64,000 nucleotides of DNA from Casimicrobium huifangae (GTDB lineage: Bacteria > Pseudomonadota > Gammaproteobacteria > Burkholderiales > Casimicrobiaceae). The notes below the pieces were generated by a model that saw only the letters and a program-made list of their open reading frames with translations, searched no databases and had not been told where the DNA came from. Every line of letters starts with the position of its first letter. Within the stretch, counting starts at the first letter, position 1. The stretch covers positions 1,143,847-1,207,846 of the forward strand of contig NZ_CP041352.1 of assembly GCF_009746125.1 (NCBI RefSeq), read 5' to 3'. The position numbers and the translations under genes were made by a program. Below are positions 6,962-18,147 of the stretch, piece after piece.

Positions 6962-9010
6962 CTACAAATTGCACCTTGCGCTGCCCGCGTCATTGAGCGT
7001 CGAGCCCGCGGCAGCGATGGTTTGCCACGTGTATTCGCCCGGGCGCAGGTCAAAGCGCACCAGGCCAAACTGCCCGCTGGTGCGGACGGCGCTGTTGGGT
7101 TCGGGCACTGACCGGAAGCCGTAGCTGGCAGCGCCACCGGTACCAATTGCAAATGCACGAATTCCACGTGCGTCGGGCAACTGGGCAGGGGTTTGCGGCG
7201 CGAAGCGCTCATAGACGTGATCGTGCCCGTTGAGCACGAGATCAACCCGAAACTCATATAGCGCGTCCCAGATCGCCGCCGAGAGCGGGTCGCTGCCGTG
7301 TCCATCGGACGAGGAAAAGCGAGGGTGATGCCAGTACGCCAGTTTGCAGCGCTTGCCGGCATTGGCCAGCAAATCGGCCCGCAGCCAGGCCTCTTGGGCA
7401 GAGCCGGCGGTCATCGGCAGATTGCTGTTCAGGGCGATCAGGTGCCAGTCGCCGAAATCCGTGCTGTAGTAGCCCCGAGCGGGATCACCCGCGCGGCTGC
7501 CGAAGTAGGCGTAGTAAGGTGCCGCGCTGGCAGTCACATATTCGTGGTTACCAGGTACCGGGTACGACGCCGCTTTTAGCGCTCCACCCCAGATCGGGTC
7601 GTAACACTGCGCGAACTCCGTTGCCGTGCCGCTGTAGTAAGCGAGATCGCCCAACAGCAACAGCGGAACGCCCGGGCCCAGCGCCGCTGCGGCGGCCGCG
7701 ACGGCCGACGACGCTGGGCTCGCCGGCGGCGTACCGCTGCACTGCGCCAGATCGCCTACTGCGGCGACCGTGACCGTGGGCGGTGTGGCAGGCCGGTTGG
7801 CGGGAAATCTTGTGGCGCAGGTGGCGTTCACATACATGCGCAGCGACGGCCACGCGCGGCGGAGGGCCCCGTTCGCCAGCGCCTGCGCGGGCACGCTGGC
7901 GCCGGTCATGCCCTGCATCATGCGTAGCAGCAGCACGCCGTCGGCGCCAGCGCCCACAGTGCCATTACGATCAACGTCCAGCGTGCTGTTGGCAATCATG
8001 GTGGCAACCAGCGCAACGATGGCGGCGGGATCGGTACGCGCCGCGCCGCTGGCAAGCGCATTCGCCGTCAGCGCCGGGCCGCGGATGCCCAGCAGCGCGC
8101 GCAACAGCAGCAGGCCGTCGGTGCCGGCGATCACATTGCCATCGCCGTCGAGATCGAGGGTGCAAACGGGATCAGGATGGTTCGCGTTGTGGTCGCGAAC
8201 GGCCTGTGCCAGCGAGTTGAAGTAGGGCGGCAATGTGTCCCACGGGTTGTCGAGCACATCGCTGGTGACAAACACATAGCGGGCGTTACGGCTGGCCGCA
8301 AGTCCAACCGCCTGTGCTGCGGTCGCGGCCGACGGCTCGCTGTGGATCAGATGCGCGAACGCTGCGGCGGGGTAGTCGGCCTGCCACGCGGCGGGCGAAT
8401 GAGTCGCATAACCGGCGCCATTCTCAAACACCACCAGCGTATCGGCTGTTGGTCCGCCCGGATCGGCAAAGTAATCCGCCACCGTCTCGCTGCCCGGATT
8501 GCCGACCACCAGCCAGTCGCGGGCAAAGCCGTTAACGCCTTTGAGGCCGGCATAAATCTGCTGGTAGTAGGCCAGGGTGGCTGGGGCAGCGCTGGCCGTA
8601 GTGTTGGTGAATTCGTCGAGGAATACGCCGTCGACCGAATACCAGAGCTTGTAGCGGGCAGCACAGTTGAGTACGTCAGTGGCGGTGTAAGTGCTTCCGA
8701 CGGCGGGCTGACAGGTGGAGGTGGGGCTGACGGACGAACCGCCATAGCCGGTGGGCACGTATCCCAGCACCTTGCCGCCAGCAGCTCGCAGGGCGTTCAC
8801 TGCGGCAACGTAGTCGCTATTGGGCGCGAGACCGGGGCCGCTGCCCGGATTCATGATCGCAGTGACCGGCGCGCCAGATTGCGCCGCCGCGACGAGCGTG
8901 TTCCACGCGCTGCCGCTGGCGCTTGGATAGAAATACGCCGGAACCAGCAGATCCACAGCGCCGTGGCTCGCAGTGCTTACCATCAGGGTGAGCAAAGCGA
9001 AAAGCTTCAC
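6962..9010 (-). CDS. Secreted fusion: spherulin-4-like domain, EF-hand repeats, metallophosphatase
   Basis: 682 residues with a Sec signal peptide (1-17). Residues about 20-280 resemble the spherulation-specific family 4 TIM-barrel (DLLVPAYFYPS, GKVLGYVPTGYG, YSVDGVFLDEF), a glycosidase-like fold. Two dockerin-like EF-hand repeats follow at 283-310 (LDLDGDGNV, then TDGLLLLR) and 343-370 (LDVDRNGTV, then ADGVLLLR). The C-terminal domain (412-670) is a calcineurin-like, purple-acid-phosphatase-type metallophosphoesterase with GDL (419), GDLAYY (454), GNHE (487), HHPR (561) and GHDHVYER (595). It is probably exported to periplasm or outside. The combination of a sugar-hydrolase-like domain and a phosphatase on one chain suggests action on a phosphorylated polymer, but that is inference. 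Confidence 0.8.
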   Translation of the reverse strand: MKLFALLTLMVSTASHGAVDLLVPAYFYPSASGSAWNTLVAAAQSGAPVTAIMNPGSGPGLAPNSDYVAAVNALRAAGGKVLGYVPTGYGGSSVSPTSTCQPAVGSTYTATDVLNCAARYKLWYSVDGVFLDEFTNTTASAAPATLAYYQQIYAGLKGVNGFARDWLVVGNPGSETVADYFADPGGPTADTLVVFENGAGYATHSPAAWQADYPAAAFAHLIHSEPSAATAAQAVGLAASRNARYVFVTSDVLDNPWDTLPPYFNSLAQAVRDHNANHPDPVCTLDLDGDGNVIAGTDGLLLLRALLGIRGPALTANALASGAARTDPAAIVALVATMIANSTLDVDRNGTVGAGADGVLLLRMMQGMTGASVPAQALANGALRRAWPSLRMYVNATCATRFPANRPATPPTVTVAAVGDLAQCSGTPPASPASSAVAAAAAALGPGVPLLLLGDLAYYSGTATEFAQCYDPIWGGALKAASYPVPGNHEYVTASAAPYYAYFGSRAGDPARGYYSTDFGDWHLIALNSNLPMTAGSAQEAWLRADLLANAGKRCKLAYWHHPRFSSSDGHGSDPLSAAIWDALYEFRVDLVLNGHDHVYERFAPQTPAQLPDARGIRAFAIGTGGAASYGFRSVPEPNSAVRTSGQFGLVRFDLRPGEYTWQTIAAAGSTLNDAGSARCNL

Positions 9011-9030
9011 GGCTGTGGAGCGTCGCCAGT

Positions 9031-11751
<2,721 letters not shown>

Positions 11752-11860
11752 CCAAAACGCAGGGGCCGGGCACCTGAGGCGCTGCGGTCCTCTTGTTGCG
11801 AAGACAGCGGTGCGCGTCTTGACGGCAGCGAACAGGTGATGGTTGGCTGCAGTGTGGTGT

Positions 11861-11881
11861 GAGGCGGCATTCAGCCGCCTC
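11861..11881. terminator. Hairpin between OmpA-family gene and fasciclin lipoprotein gene
   Basis: Perfect 8-bp stem (GAGGCGGC / GCCGCCTC) with a 5-base loop, placed between two converging genes. No clear T-run follows on either strand, so it is a probable terminator or transcript-end stabiliser and not a certain one. Confidence 0.5.
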
Positions 11882-11920
11882 TTGCAGACCAGGCTGTTGC
11901 TGCGTCCTTGCAGCGGCCAA

Positions 11921-12931
11921 TCACTGCGGCGGCAGGATGACCTTGTCGATGACGTGAATCACGCCGTTGCTGGCGAGCACATCAGTGGCCGTGATATTGG
12001 CAACGCGGTTGCGCCCATCGGTAATGGTGACGCCGCTGGTCGGCGCCTGAATGACGAAGGTTCGTCCTTGTACCGTCGTTATTGGCGTGTTGACGGCAAT
12101 CTCTGCCTTCAGCACGCGGGCGGCGACAACGTGATAAGTCAGGACGGCACGCAGCAGAGCTTTGTTCTCGGGCACCAGCAAAGCAGTCGCTGTTGCAGCG
12201 GCATTGCCGGTGAGCTCTCGGGCAAGCGCGTCAAACGCCGCGTTGGTGGGGGCGAATACGGTAAACGGCCCCGTTCCAGACAAGGTGTTGACCAGATCGT
12301 TGTCATTGCTGGCAAATTGCAGCGCGGCAACCAGACTGGAGAATTCCGGCGCCGAAGCAATCGCAGTCTGCACCACAGTCTTGTCGGCAGGCAGGAGCAC
12401 ACCGTCGACAAGGTGCACCACGCCGTTGCTTGCCGCGATGTCTGTGGTTGTGATGTTGCTCTTGCGGTTGCGCCCATCAGTGATGACCGGCTTGCCGCTG
12501 ACCTGGTCAATCTTGAAGTACCCACCACCTGCCGGCGTGATCGCTTTGCCGAAAGGGATCGCTGTCGAGCCTACGACCGAGGTCAGCACGTGATACTGCA
12601 ACACGGACCTGATCATTGGCTTGTTCGCGGGCACCAGAATGTCGGCGACACGGGCATTGGCATTGCCGGTCAGTGATCGGGCGAGGGCGTCGAAGGCGGC
12701 GTTGGTCGGCGCGAAGACCGTGAGCGTGCCGGAGGCTCCGAACAAGTTGACCAAGTCATTGTTGTCGCTGGCAAACTGAACTGCGGCTACCAGCGACGAC
12801 AAGTCCGGCGTCGCCTGTGCGGTGGCAAGGATGGGTACCGGGGCGGGGGTGGCAGGTGGGTGGTCATCGCTGCCGCAGGCAGTGAGCAGCAGCAAGGGCG
12901 CGAGGCCAGCGAGATAGCGCAATATTTTCAT
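11921..12931 (-). CDS. Lipoprotein with two fasciclin (FAS1) domains
   Basis: 336 residues. A leader with lipobox LLLTAC (Cys near 18) and a Pro-rich linker precede two FAS1 domains (about 45-185 and 190-336). Each has the FAS1 H1 motif (TVFAPTNAAFDAL) and the H2 region ending SNGVVHLVDGVLLP or SNGVIHVIDKVILP. FAS1 domains mediate adhesion or protein-protein contacts at cell surfaces. The start ATG gives MKILRYLAG; upstream in-frame residues are not leader-like. The next gene upstream on the same strand encodes a single FAS1 domain, so the pair probably arose by duplication. Confidence 0.9.
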   Translation of the reverse strand: MKILRYLAGLAPLLLLTACGSDDHPPATPAPVPILATAQATPDLSSLVAAVQFASDNNDLVNLFGASGTLTVFAPTNAAFDALARSLTGNANARVADILVPANKPMIRSVLQYHVLTSVVGSTAIPFGKAITPAGGGYFKIDQVSGKPVITDGRNRKSNITTTDIAASNGVVHLVDGVLLPADKTVVQTAIASAPEFSSLVAALQFASNDNDLVNTLSGTGPFTVFAPTNAAFDALARELTGNAAATATALLVPENKALLRAVLTYHVVAARVLKAEIAVNTPITTVQGRTFVIQAPTSGVTITDGRNRVANITATDVLASNGVIHVIDKVILPPQ

Positions 12932-13027
12932 GGCAGCTCCGATAGTGAATGACGGTTGGATCGGGTGGGTCATCCAGGCGCGCGGCAACATAGTCGCAGC
13001 GCTGCGGCTGGGTGCCGTGGATGGGAT

Positions 13028-13062
13028 GGCACACACGGCCAGGGGGTAAGACCGTGTGTGCC
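13028..13062 (-). terminator. Strong hairpin after the single-FAS1 gene
   Basis: Perfect 11-bp stem, GGCACACACGG at 13028-13038 and CCGTGTGTGCC at 13052-13062, starting 15 bases past the stop of the minus-strand fasciclin gene. There is no T-run, so a rho-independent role is only likely. Confidence 0.55.
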
Positions 13063-13077
13063 CTGTGCGGCGCAGGA

Positions 13078-13551
13078 CTACTTCGGCATCAAAACGGTGT
13101 CGACGACATGAATCACACCGTTCGACGCGGCAACATCCGTTGCTGTCACTTTGGCGTCGTTGACGGCGACACCGCCGGCACCAGCGGTGATGTTGATCGA
13201 CTGCCCATTGACCGTGGGCACGGCGCCAGTTTTGACGTCCTTTGCCATCACCTGACCGGAGACGACGTGGTAAGTCAGGATCGACTTCAGTTTCGGCACA
13301 TCCTTCAGCAGCGCGTCAACCGTGCCCGGTGGCAGCTTGGCGAAGGCCGCGTCGGTCGGTGCAAATACCGTGTAGGGTCCCTTGCCGGACAATGTCTCGG
13401 CGAGGCCGGCGGCTTTGACGGCTGCCACCAGCGTATTGAAATTGCCGTTACCGGCCGCGACGTCAACGATCGTGCCCGCGGCCATTGCACCGCTGGACAG
13501 CAGCGACATTGCGGCAGCGCCGAGCGAATAGCGCATTGCTTTCATCAACAT
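13078..13551 (-). CDS. Secreted single-domain fasciclin (FAS1) protein
   Basis: 157 residues: signal peptide about 1-25 (ending AMAAG) and one FAS1 domain with [15 protein letters not shown] and [15 protein letters not shown]. It matches the common bacterial 'fasciclin domain-containing protein' of about 160 residues, exported and thought to act in adhesion or cell-surface contacts. I chose the ATG that has GGAG eight bases upstream; an in-frame ATG six bases later is possible. Its promoter region is shared with the divergent TetR gene, which may control it. Confidence 0.9.
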   Translation of the reverse strand: MLMKAMRYSLGAAAMSLLSSGAMAAGTIVDVAAGNGNFNTLVAAVKAAGLAETLSGKGPYTVFAPTDAAFAKLPPGTVDALLKDVPKLKSILTYHVVSGQVMAKDVKTGAVPTVNGQSINITAGAGGVAVNDAKVTATDVAASNGVIHVVDTVLMPK

Positions 13552-13611
13552 TTTGAGGACTCCTTGGCTAGTGGATAGGTTAAACACGCTGCGGTCTGTT
13601 GTAGACTAAAG

Positions 13612-13640
13612 CGTCGCAAACGACCTGTTTGGTCGCAATG
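13612..13640. promoter_or_regulatory. Candidate TetR operator between fasciclin and TetR genes
   Basis: Overlapping inverted repeats in the divergent intergenic region: CGACC (13621-13625) with GGTCG (13631-13635), and CAAAC (13617-13621) with GTTTG (13627-13631). Dyads with GACC / GGTC arms are common TetR-family operators. The neighbouring TetR gene makes it a natural target. Confidence 0.45.
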
Positions 13641-13679
13641 TGAACTCAGTAGTTCAAATTATTACCAGAAAGTTCAATC

Positions 13680-14276
13680 TTGGCAACTCCTTATCGTCTG
13701 CGTCAGCTCGAATTGCGCGAGGAGGCCATCCTCAATGCCGCGCATCAACTGCTCGGCCGCCTCGGTTACGAGGAAATGACGATGGATGTGGTGGCGGCCG
13801 AAGTCGGTATTGCCAAGGCGAGTCTTTACAAGCACTTTCCGTCGAAGGAGAAGCTGGCGGCGCGAACGATGACGCGACTGTTTGACCGCACGATCGCGCG
13901 CCTGCATGAGCTTGACCCGGCGCTGCGCGCGGGCGACAAGTTGCGCCAGATGCTTGACTGGGTGCTGCGCGAGCGCCTGAAGGGGAGCATCCCACACCTG
14001 CCGGCTACCAACAGTGCTCTGGAGCAGGGGCTGATGACCGATCAGGACTATCTGGCGGCCTTGCTGACGCTGAACGCCGAGTTGTCGACGCTGGTCGAGC
14101 AGGGCAAGGCCGAAGGCGCTCTCGCGCTGGAGCTGCCCACCGACTATATCGTCACTGCGATTTACGCCCGTTCGTGCGACCCGACGCTTGAGTACATGCT
14201 TCGTGGCAACAGCTACTCGCCCGACGAGATTGTCACCCACATGGTGCGCGCCTTTTTCTCCGGCGTGCAACCGTAA
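13680..14276 (+). CDS. TetR/AcrR family transcriptional regulator
   Basis: 198 residues. The N-terminal helix-turn-helix (about 14-60) has the TetR signature: ILNAAHQLLGRLGYEEMTM, then VAAEVGIAKASLYKHFPSKE. The C-terminal ligand-binding domain is not informative. The frame opens with TTG, which gives the residues MATPYRLRQLELREE; no ATG stands before the HTH. It is divergent from the single fasciclin gene with candidate operator dyads between them, so it may repress that gene and itself. A 110-residue gene follows 24 bases downstream. Confidence 0.87.
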   Translation: MATPYRLRQLELREEAILNAAHQLLGRLGYEEMTMDVVAAEVGIAKASLYKHFPSKEKLAARTMTRLFDRTIARLHELDPALRAGDKLRQMLDWVLRERLKGSIPHLPATNSALEQGLMTDQDYLAALLTLNAELSTLVEQGKAEGALALELPTDYIVTAIYARSCDPTLEYMLRGNSYSPDEIVTHMVRAFFSGVQP

Positions 14277-14300
14277 CCCTACTTTGTGAGGCAGGACCGT

Positions 14301-14633
14301 ATGCAGGTTTTTATTGGCATGTGGAAACCCAGGAACAGCTGGCACGCACTGTCACAGGCGGAGCGCACCGCCTATCTCAGCAAGGTGACCGCGCTGACGC
14401 GGCTACGGCTTGGGCCCAAGGCGGAGTCGGTGGCGTGGGGTGAAAATAATCACGCTGCGACTGCGGAGCAGTGGAAGTACTTTTGCGTCTGGCGATTTGC
14501 CAATACCGACGTCGGCGACGCATATCTGCAGGTGCTGGCCGAGAACGGCTGGAATGACTACTTCGACACCGAGAGCCTGCGCGGTGAACCCAAGACCCCG
14601 TTCGACGTGATGACACGGCACGTGATGGTTTAG
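14301..14633 (+). CDS. Hypothetical protein, possibly an antibiotic-biosynthesis-monooxygenase-like small protein
   Basis: 110 residues beginning MQVFIGMWKPRNSW, with AGGA five bases before the ATG. The sequence has Trp and Tyr spaced as in small alpha/beta-barrel proteins (WKYFCVWRF, AYLQVLAENGWNDYFDTES) but I do not recognise the family with confidence; it recalls DUF6616-type proteins. It follows the TetR gene by 24 bases and is likely in its transcript. Confidence 0.65.
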   Translation: MQVFIGMWKPRNSWHALSQAERTAYLSKVTALTRLRLGPKAESVAWGENNHAATAEQWKYFCVWRFANTDVGDAYLQVLAENGWNDYFDTESLRGEPKTPFDVMTRHVMV

Positions 14634-14797
14634 CAGCGCCGGCCTTTGTTTGCGCTGCGCGGGAACAAAGTGAGCTCCAGGTTCACGCGGAGCACACGAT
14701 TAATGCGCGGCGCGGGCACAGCCGATTGGTACAGTTCGACCACCACGACCGCGGCCAATTGCGGTCAGGCTTGAGCAGTTTCGCCTTTCTCGAACAG

Positions 14798-16117
14798 TCA
14801 GGGCCGCGCTGACCACAGCGACCAGACGAAAAGCAGCGCGAAACCGATCAGGCCCAGTGCGAAGGCGCCGCCGATCAACCGACCAAGGGCTTGGCCGAGC
14901 AGGTTACGGCGCTGTTCTGCGGAGAGATCGCGCAGCGGCGGTTCGTCGCTGGCCATTGTCTCGGGGTCAAAGCTGACGCCGGGGATGCCCAGCACGCCGG
15001 CGAGCCACTGCGCGCGAGCAATCAGGGACGGTCCATCTTTGGGGTCGCTGCCGTCGATCGATTTGGTGGTGATGGGCAACGTCACGGCGCCACGTGCTGT
15101 GCGCACGGCCAATGCGTAGCGCAGTATCGTCGGTCCGCTCGTCATGCTGGCCGCCGTCTGAAAGCGGTCAATCTCGCTCGCGCGGATGCGGGCGACGTGC
15201 CAGCCCCAGAACAGGAAACGGGTGTCGACCACCAGTTCACCGCGTCTCGCCGTCCCGCGCATGCGCATCGCGAGCAGCGCGATACCGACGGCCATCAACA
15301 CCAGTCCGCCCGCGATGAACGGCAGGCTGAACAGCGCCACGCCCAGCGCACCCCATGAGAAGTCCCGGCCCGAGGCGAGTGATCGGATCAGGCCGAAGTC
15401 GCCGGTATTGCGCAGCCAGAAGAACGCGAACACGATCAGGATGATGCCGAAGACGCGTAGCCCGGCCGACGACTCCTGCCATTGCCAACTGCCGGGGGCT
15501 ATCTCGCGTGCGTTGGGTGGGGCTGCGGCTGCGGCTAAGGCGCGCGTTGTGGGCGTCGCAAAGCTGTCCAGAGCGTCAAGTGCAACAGTATCCCTGGACG
15601 GCCCCGATGCTTCAGGACTGCGCACAACCTCAATGATGCACTCAGCGGTTGAGTACTTGAGGCCGTCAACGTGGGCGCTGGCCTGCCAGCGCCAGCTGTT
15701 GCTGCTAGCCCGGGCGTTCGCCGGCAGGGTGATGCGTGCAGCGGCCTGGCGCAGGGCGGCATGCAGCGTGCCGGTCTGGGTCAAAGTCTGCCGTGTTGAC
15801 CAGCCATCGTCGGCCTCGTCGAGATCGAGCTTGAATTGAACGTTACGTCCAGCGAACTCATCGCTCGCAATTTGCAAGGTCAGGGTCACTGTTTCGCCAC
15901 CGGTCAACCGCGTCGGCGATGCGCTCAGCGTCATCTTGCCGGTCCGCCAGCGCTGGTAGTGGCCCGTGATGAGCGCCACGAGCAGACCAACCCCAATCAG
16001 TGCGAACAGGCTCACGAAGGCCACGGCATACCACGGTGTCGGGCTTTTGATCGTGACCCAGAGCATGGTGAAGCTGACGCTGCACCAGAAGATCGTGAAT
16101 ATCCAGAGAAAGATCAC
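14798..16117 (-). CDS. Inner-membrane protein of unknown function (DUF3592-like layout)
   Basis: 439 residues. Two N-terminal membrane helices (about 1-22 and 28-52) are followed by a soluble beta-rich domain (60-165), a second pair of helices (about 220-238 and 255-285), another soluble domain with RRGELVVDTRFLFWGWHV (290-375) and a C-terminal helix (about 415-435). The layout resembles DUF3592-type membrane proteins, but no catalytic motif is visible. It is preceded by 57 bases from the VOC protein gene on the same strand. The 164 bases on its 3' side hold nothing I can name. Confidence 0.75.
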   Translation of the reverse strand: MIFLWIFTIFWCSVSFTMLWVTIKSPTPWYAVAFVSLFALIGVGLLVALITGHYQRWRTGKMTLSASPTRLTGGETVTLTLQIASDEFAGRNVQFKLDLDEADDGWSTRQTLTQTGTLHAALRQAAARITLPANARASSNSWRWQASAHVDGLKYSTAECIIEVVRSPEASGPSRDTVALDALDSFATPTTRALAAAAAPPNAREIAPGSWQWQESSAGLRVFGIILIVFAFFWLRNTGDFGLIRSLASGRDFSWGALGVALFSLPFIAGGLVLMAVGIALLAMRMRGTARRGELVVDTRFLFWGWHVARIRASEIDRFQTAASMTSGPTILRYALAVRTARGAVTLPITTKSIDGSDPKDGPSLIARAQWLAGVLGIPGVSFDPETMASDEPPLRDLSAEQRRNLLGQALGRLIGGAFALGLIGFALLFVWSLWSARP

Positions 16118-16174
16118 GCTACGCTTTTACGAGGCGATTGTGACGCCGTGAAGACGATTGCGGTCAAGCGGAGG

Positions 16175-16579
16175 TCATTCCGGCTGGTGGGTCACTGCCT
16201 CGATGTTGTTGCCATGCAGGTCGATCACAAAGGCCCCGTAGTAGTTCGGGTGGTAATGCGAGCGCAAACCGGGTTTGCCGTTGTCACGCGCGCCGTTGGC
16301 CATCGCTGCGGCGTAGAAAGCATCTACCGCAGCGCGATTCGGCGCTTTCCATGCCAGATGGCAGCCACGTGTCACAGGCTCACCGTACTCGGAGGCGCCC
16401 TGAATGAACCAGGTCGTCGTCTTGGTGCCTTCCGAGGTGTCGAAGCCCATGCCAAACATCTTCTGACCGTCAAATTCGAATTCGTGCAGCACCTTGTAGC
16501 CGAGCGGCGCGAGCGCAGCTTCGTACAGCTTGCGCGTGGCAGCGAGGTCGGTGACGCGGAAGGTCATGTGGTCAAGCAT
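16175..16579 (-). CDS. VOC-fold (glyoxalase/bleomycin-resistance) protein
   Basis: 134 residues with the vicinal-oxygen-chelate pattern: MLDHMTFRVTDLAATRKLYEAAL at the N-terminus and GAFVIDLHGNNIEAV at the C-terminus, which holds the last metal-binding position (DLHGNNIE). Members include glyoxalases, dioxygenases and resistance proteins, usually as metal-dependent dimers; substrate unknown. I used the ATG with GGAGAAG six bases upstream and not the ATG five codons earlier. Confidence 0.88.
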   Translation of the reverse strand: MLDHMTFRVTDLAATRKLYEAALAPLGYKVLHEFEFDGQKMFGMGFDTSEGTKTTTWFIQGASEYGEPVTRGCHLAWKAPNRAAVDAFYAAAMANGARDNGKPGLRSHYHPNYYGAFVIDLHGNNIEAVTHQPE

Positions 16580-16634
16580 GGTTGACTTCTCCATTCAATG
16601 GCGCGAAAAGCGCTACATCAAAACAATCGCGGTG

Positions 16635-16751
16635 TTACTTGAATAATGCGTACAAACCCGCCAACACTGCGATGGCAATCCAGAACAACAACTCAAACGC
16701 CAGGCCTGCGAAAAATTTCGCGAGCCAAGGCAGCACACCATCCCACTTCAA
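16635..16751 (-). CDS. Short single-span membrane protein immediately after sdaA
   Basis: A frame of 38 codons starting at a TTG one base after the sdaA stop, with GGTGGAG seven bases upstream inside the last codons of sdaA. The product KWDGVLPWLAKFFAGLAFEL continues into a hydrophobic stretch (LLFWIAIAVLAGLYALF) and ends FK, so it is a plausible one-helix membrane peptide. The frame continues upstream inside sdaA, but that part is Arg/Trp-rich shadow. The good ribosome site and the hydrophobic pattern favour a real gene. It would be translationally coupled to L-serine dehydratase. Function unknown. Confidence 0.45.
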   Translation of the reverse strand: MKWDGVLPWLAKFFAGLAFELLFWIAIAVLAGLYALFK

Positions 16752-16752
16752 G

Positions 16753-18129
16753 CTAGCACTCCACCTGCGCCAGCGCCAGCCCGCCCTGTGAAGTCTCTTT
16801 GTACTTCGCCTGCATGTCGGCACCGGTGCGGCGCATGGTGTCGATCGCCTGATCTAGCGAGATGCGGTGCGTGCCGTCGCCGCGCATCGCGAGCGAGGTA
16901 GCGCTGATCGCCTTCACTGCACCCATCGCGTTGCGTTCAATGCAGGGGATCTGCACCAGGCCGCCAATCGGGTCGCAGGTCATGCCAAGATGATGTTCAA
17001 GGGCAATTTCGGCGGCGTTCTCGATCTGCTCATTGCTGGCCCCGAATGCGGCAGCGAGACCGGCGGCGGCCATTGCTGCGGCAGATCCCACCTCGCCCTG
17101 ACAGCCCACTTCGGCGCCGGAGATCGACGCATTCATCTTGCACAGCGCGCCCACGGCGGATGCGACGAGCAGGAAATCGTGCAAGCCTTCCGGCTCAACA
17201 TCACAAAAATCACGTGCATAACGCAATACCGCCGGCACTACTCCAGCCGCGCCATTGGTAGGCGCGGTGACCACGCGACCACCGGCCGCGTTCTCTTCGT
17301 TCACTGCAATCGCGTACACGCTCACCCAGTCGAGCACCTTGTGTGGCGCTATTCGACGCTGCCCGCGCTCTACGGTCAGCTGATGGTGAATGTCCGGCGC
17401 GCGCCGCTTCACGTTGAGCCCGCCCGGCAATTCACCGCGTGTGACAATGCCACGGTCGATGCAGGTGAAGAAGGTGTCGATCACGCGGTCGAGGAAGCTA
17501 GTCGTTGCAGCCGTACCGCGCAGGGCATGCTCGTTGGCGCGCAGCAGATCCATCAGCGGCAACCGCTCGCGTTTGCCGTGCAGCAGCAGCTCGGCCATGC
17601 TCGCAAAGGGGTAAGGTACCGTCGCTTCACCGCCGCGCGGGCTGCCGACGAAGGCCTCGTCTTCGTCCACGATGAAGCCGCCGCCGATCGAATACAGCGT
17701 GCGTTCAGCAACAGGTTCAGCAGCGTTGTCACTGTAGGCGCGAAAGGTCATCGCGTTTGAATGCAGCGGCAGCAGGTCCTTCAGGTTGTAGCGGATGTCA
17801 AGCAGGGGCTGAAAGCGCACCGGCTGCTGCCCGAGTAGACTGATTGAATGCTCACGCGCAATCGTGGCGACGCGCGCCGGAATGCTCGCGGTATCCACTT
17901 CGTCCGGCAGCTCGCCGCAAAAGCCAAGCTGTATCGCAACGTCAGTGCCGTGCCCCTTCCCGGTGTGCGCCAGCGAGCCAAACAGTTCGACGCGAACGCG
18001 CGCAATCTGCGAGAGCATGCCGTCCGGCAGCTCCATCAGAAACCGCCGCGCTGCCCGCATCGGCCCCACCGTATGCGAGGACGATGGCCCGATGCCGATC
18101 TTGAACAGGTCTGTCAGCGAGATGTACAT
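16753..18129 (-). CDS. sdaA: L-serine ammonia-lyase (L-serine dehydratase)
   Basis: 458 residues, the length of single-chain iron-sulfur SdaA. It deaminates L-serine to pyruvate and ammonia. The N-terminal beta domain starts [21 protein letters not shown], the catalytic SSSHT loop; the alpha domain has cluster cysteines in [19 protein letters not shown] and around MTCDPIGG. The C-terminal Cys (VEC at the end) is the tail cysteine that in Legionella SdaA inserts into the active site. It lies 18 bases downstream of tyrS on the same strand. Confidence 0.95.
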   Translation of the reverse strand: MYISLTDLFKIGIGPSSSHTVGPMRAARRFLMELPDGMLSQIARVRVELFGSLAHTGKGHGTDVAIQLGFCGELPDEVDTASIPARVATIAREHSISLLGQQPVRFQPLLDIRYNLKDLLPLHSNAMTFRAYSDNAAEPVAERTLYSIGGGFIVDEDEAFVGSPRGGEATVPYPFASMAELLLHGKRERLPLMDLLRANEHALRGTAATTSFLDRVIDTFFTCIDRGIVTRGELPGGLNVKRRAPDIHHQLTVERGQRRIAPHKVLDWVSVYAIAVNEENAAGGRVVTAPTNGAAGVVPAVLRYARDFCDVEPEGLHDFLLVASAVGALCKMNASISGAEVGCQGEVGSAAAMAAAGLAAAFGASNEQIENAAEIALEHHLGMTCDPIGGLVQIPCIERNAMGAVKAISATSLAMRGDGTHRISLDQAIDTMRRTGADMQAKYKETSQGGLALAQVEC

Positions 18130-18147
18130 CTGAGCAGACCTCGGTGG

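Noticed and set aside
11843-12676. Plus-strand 277-codon frame opposite the two-domain fasciclin gene
   Set aside because: Antisense to clear FAS1 domains; no leader, motif or ribosome site.
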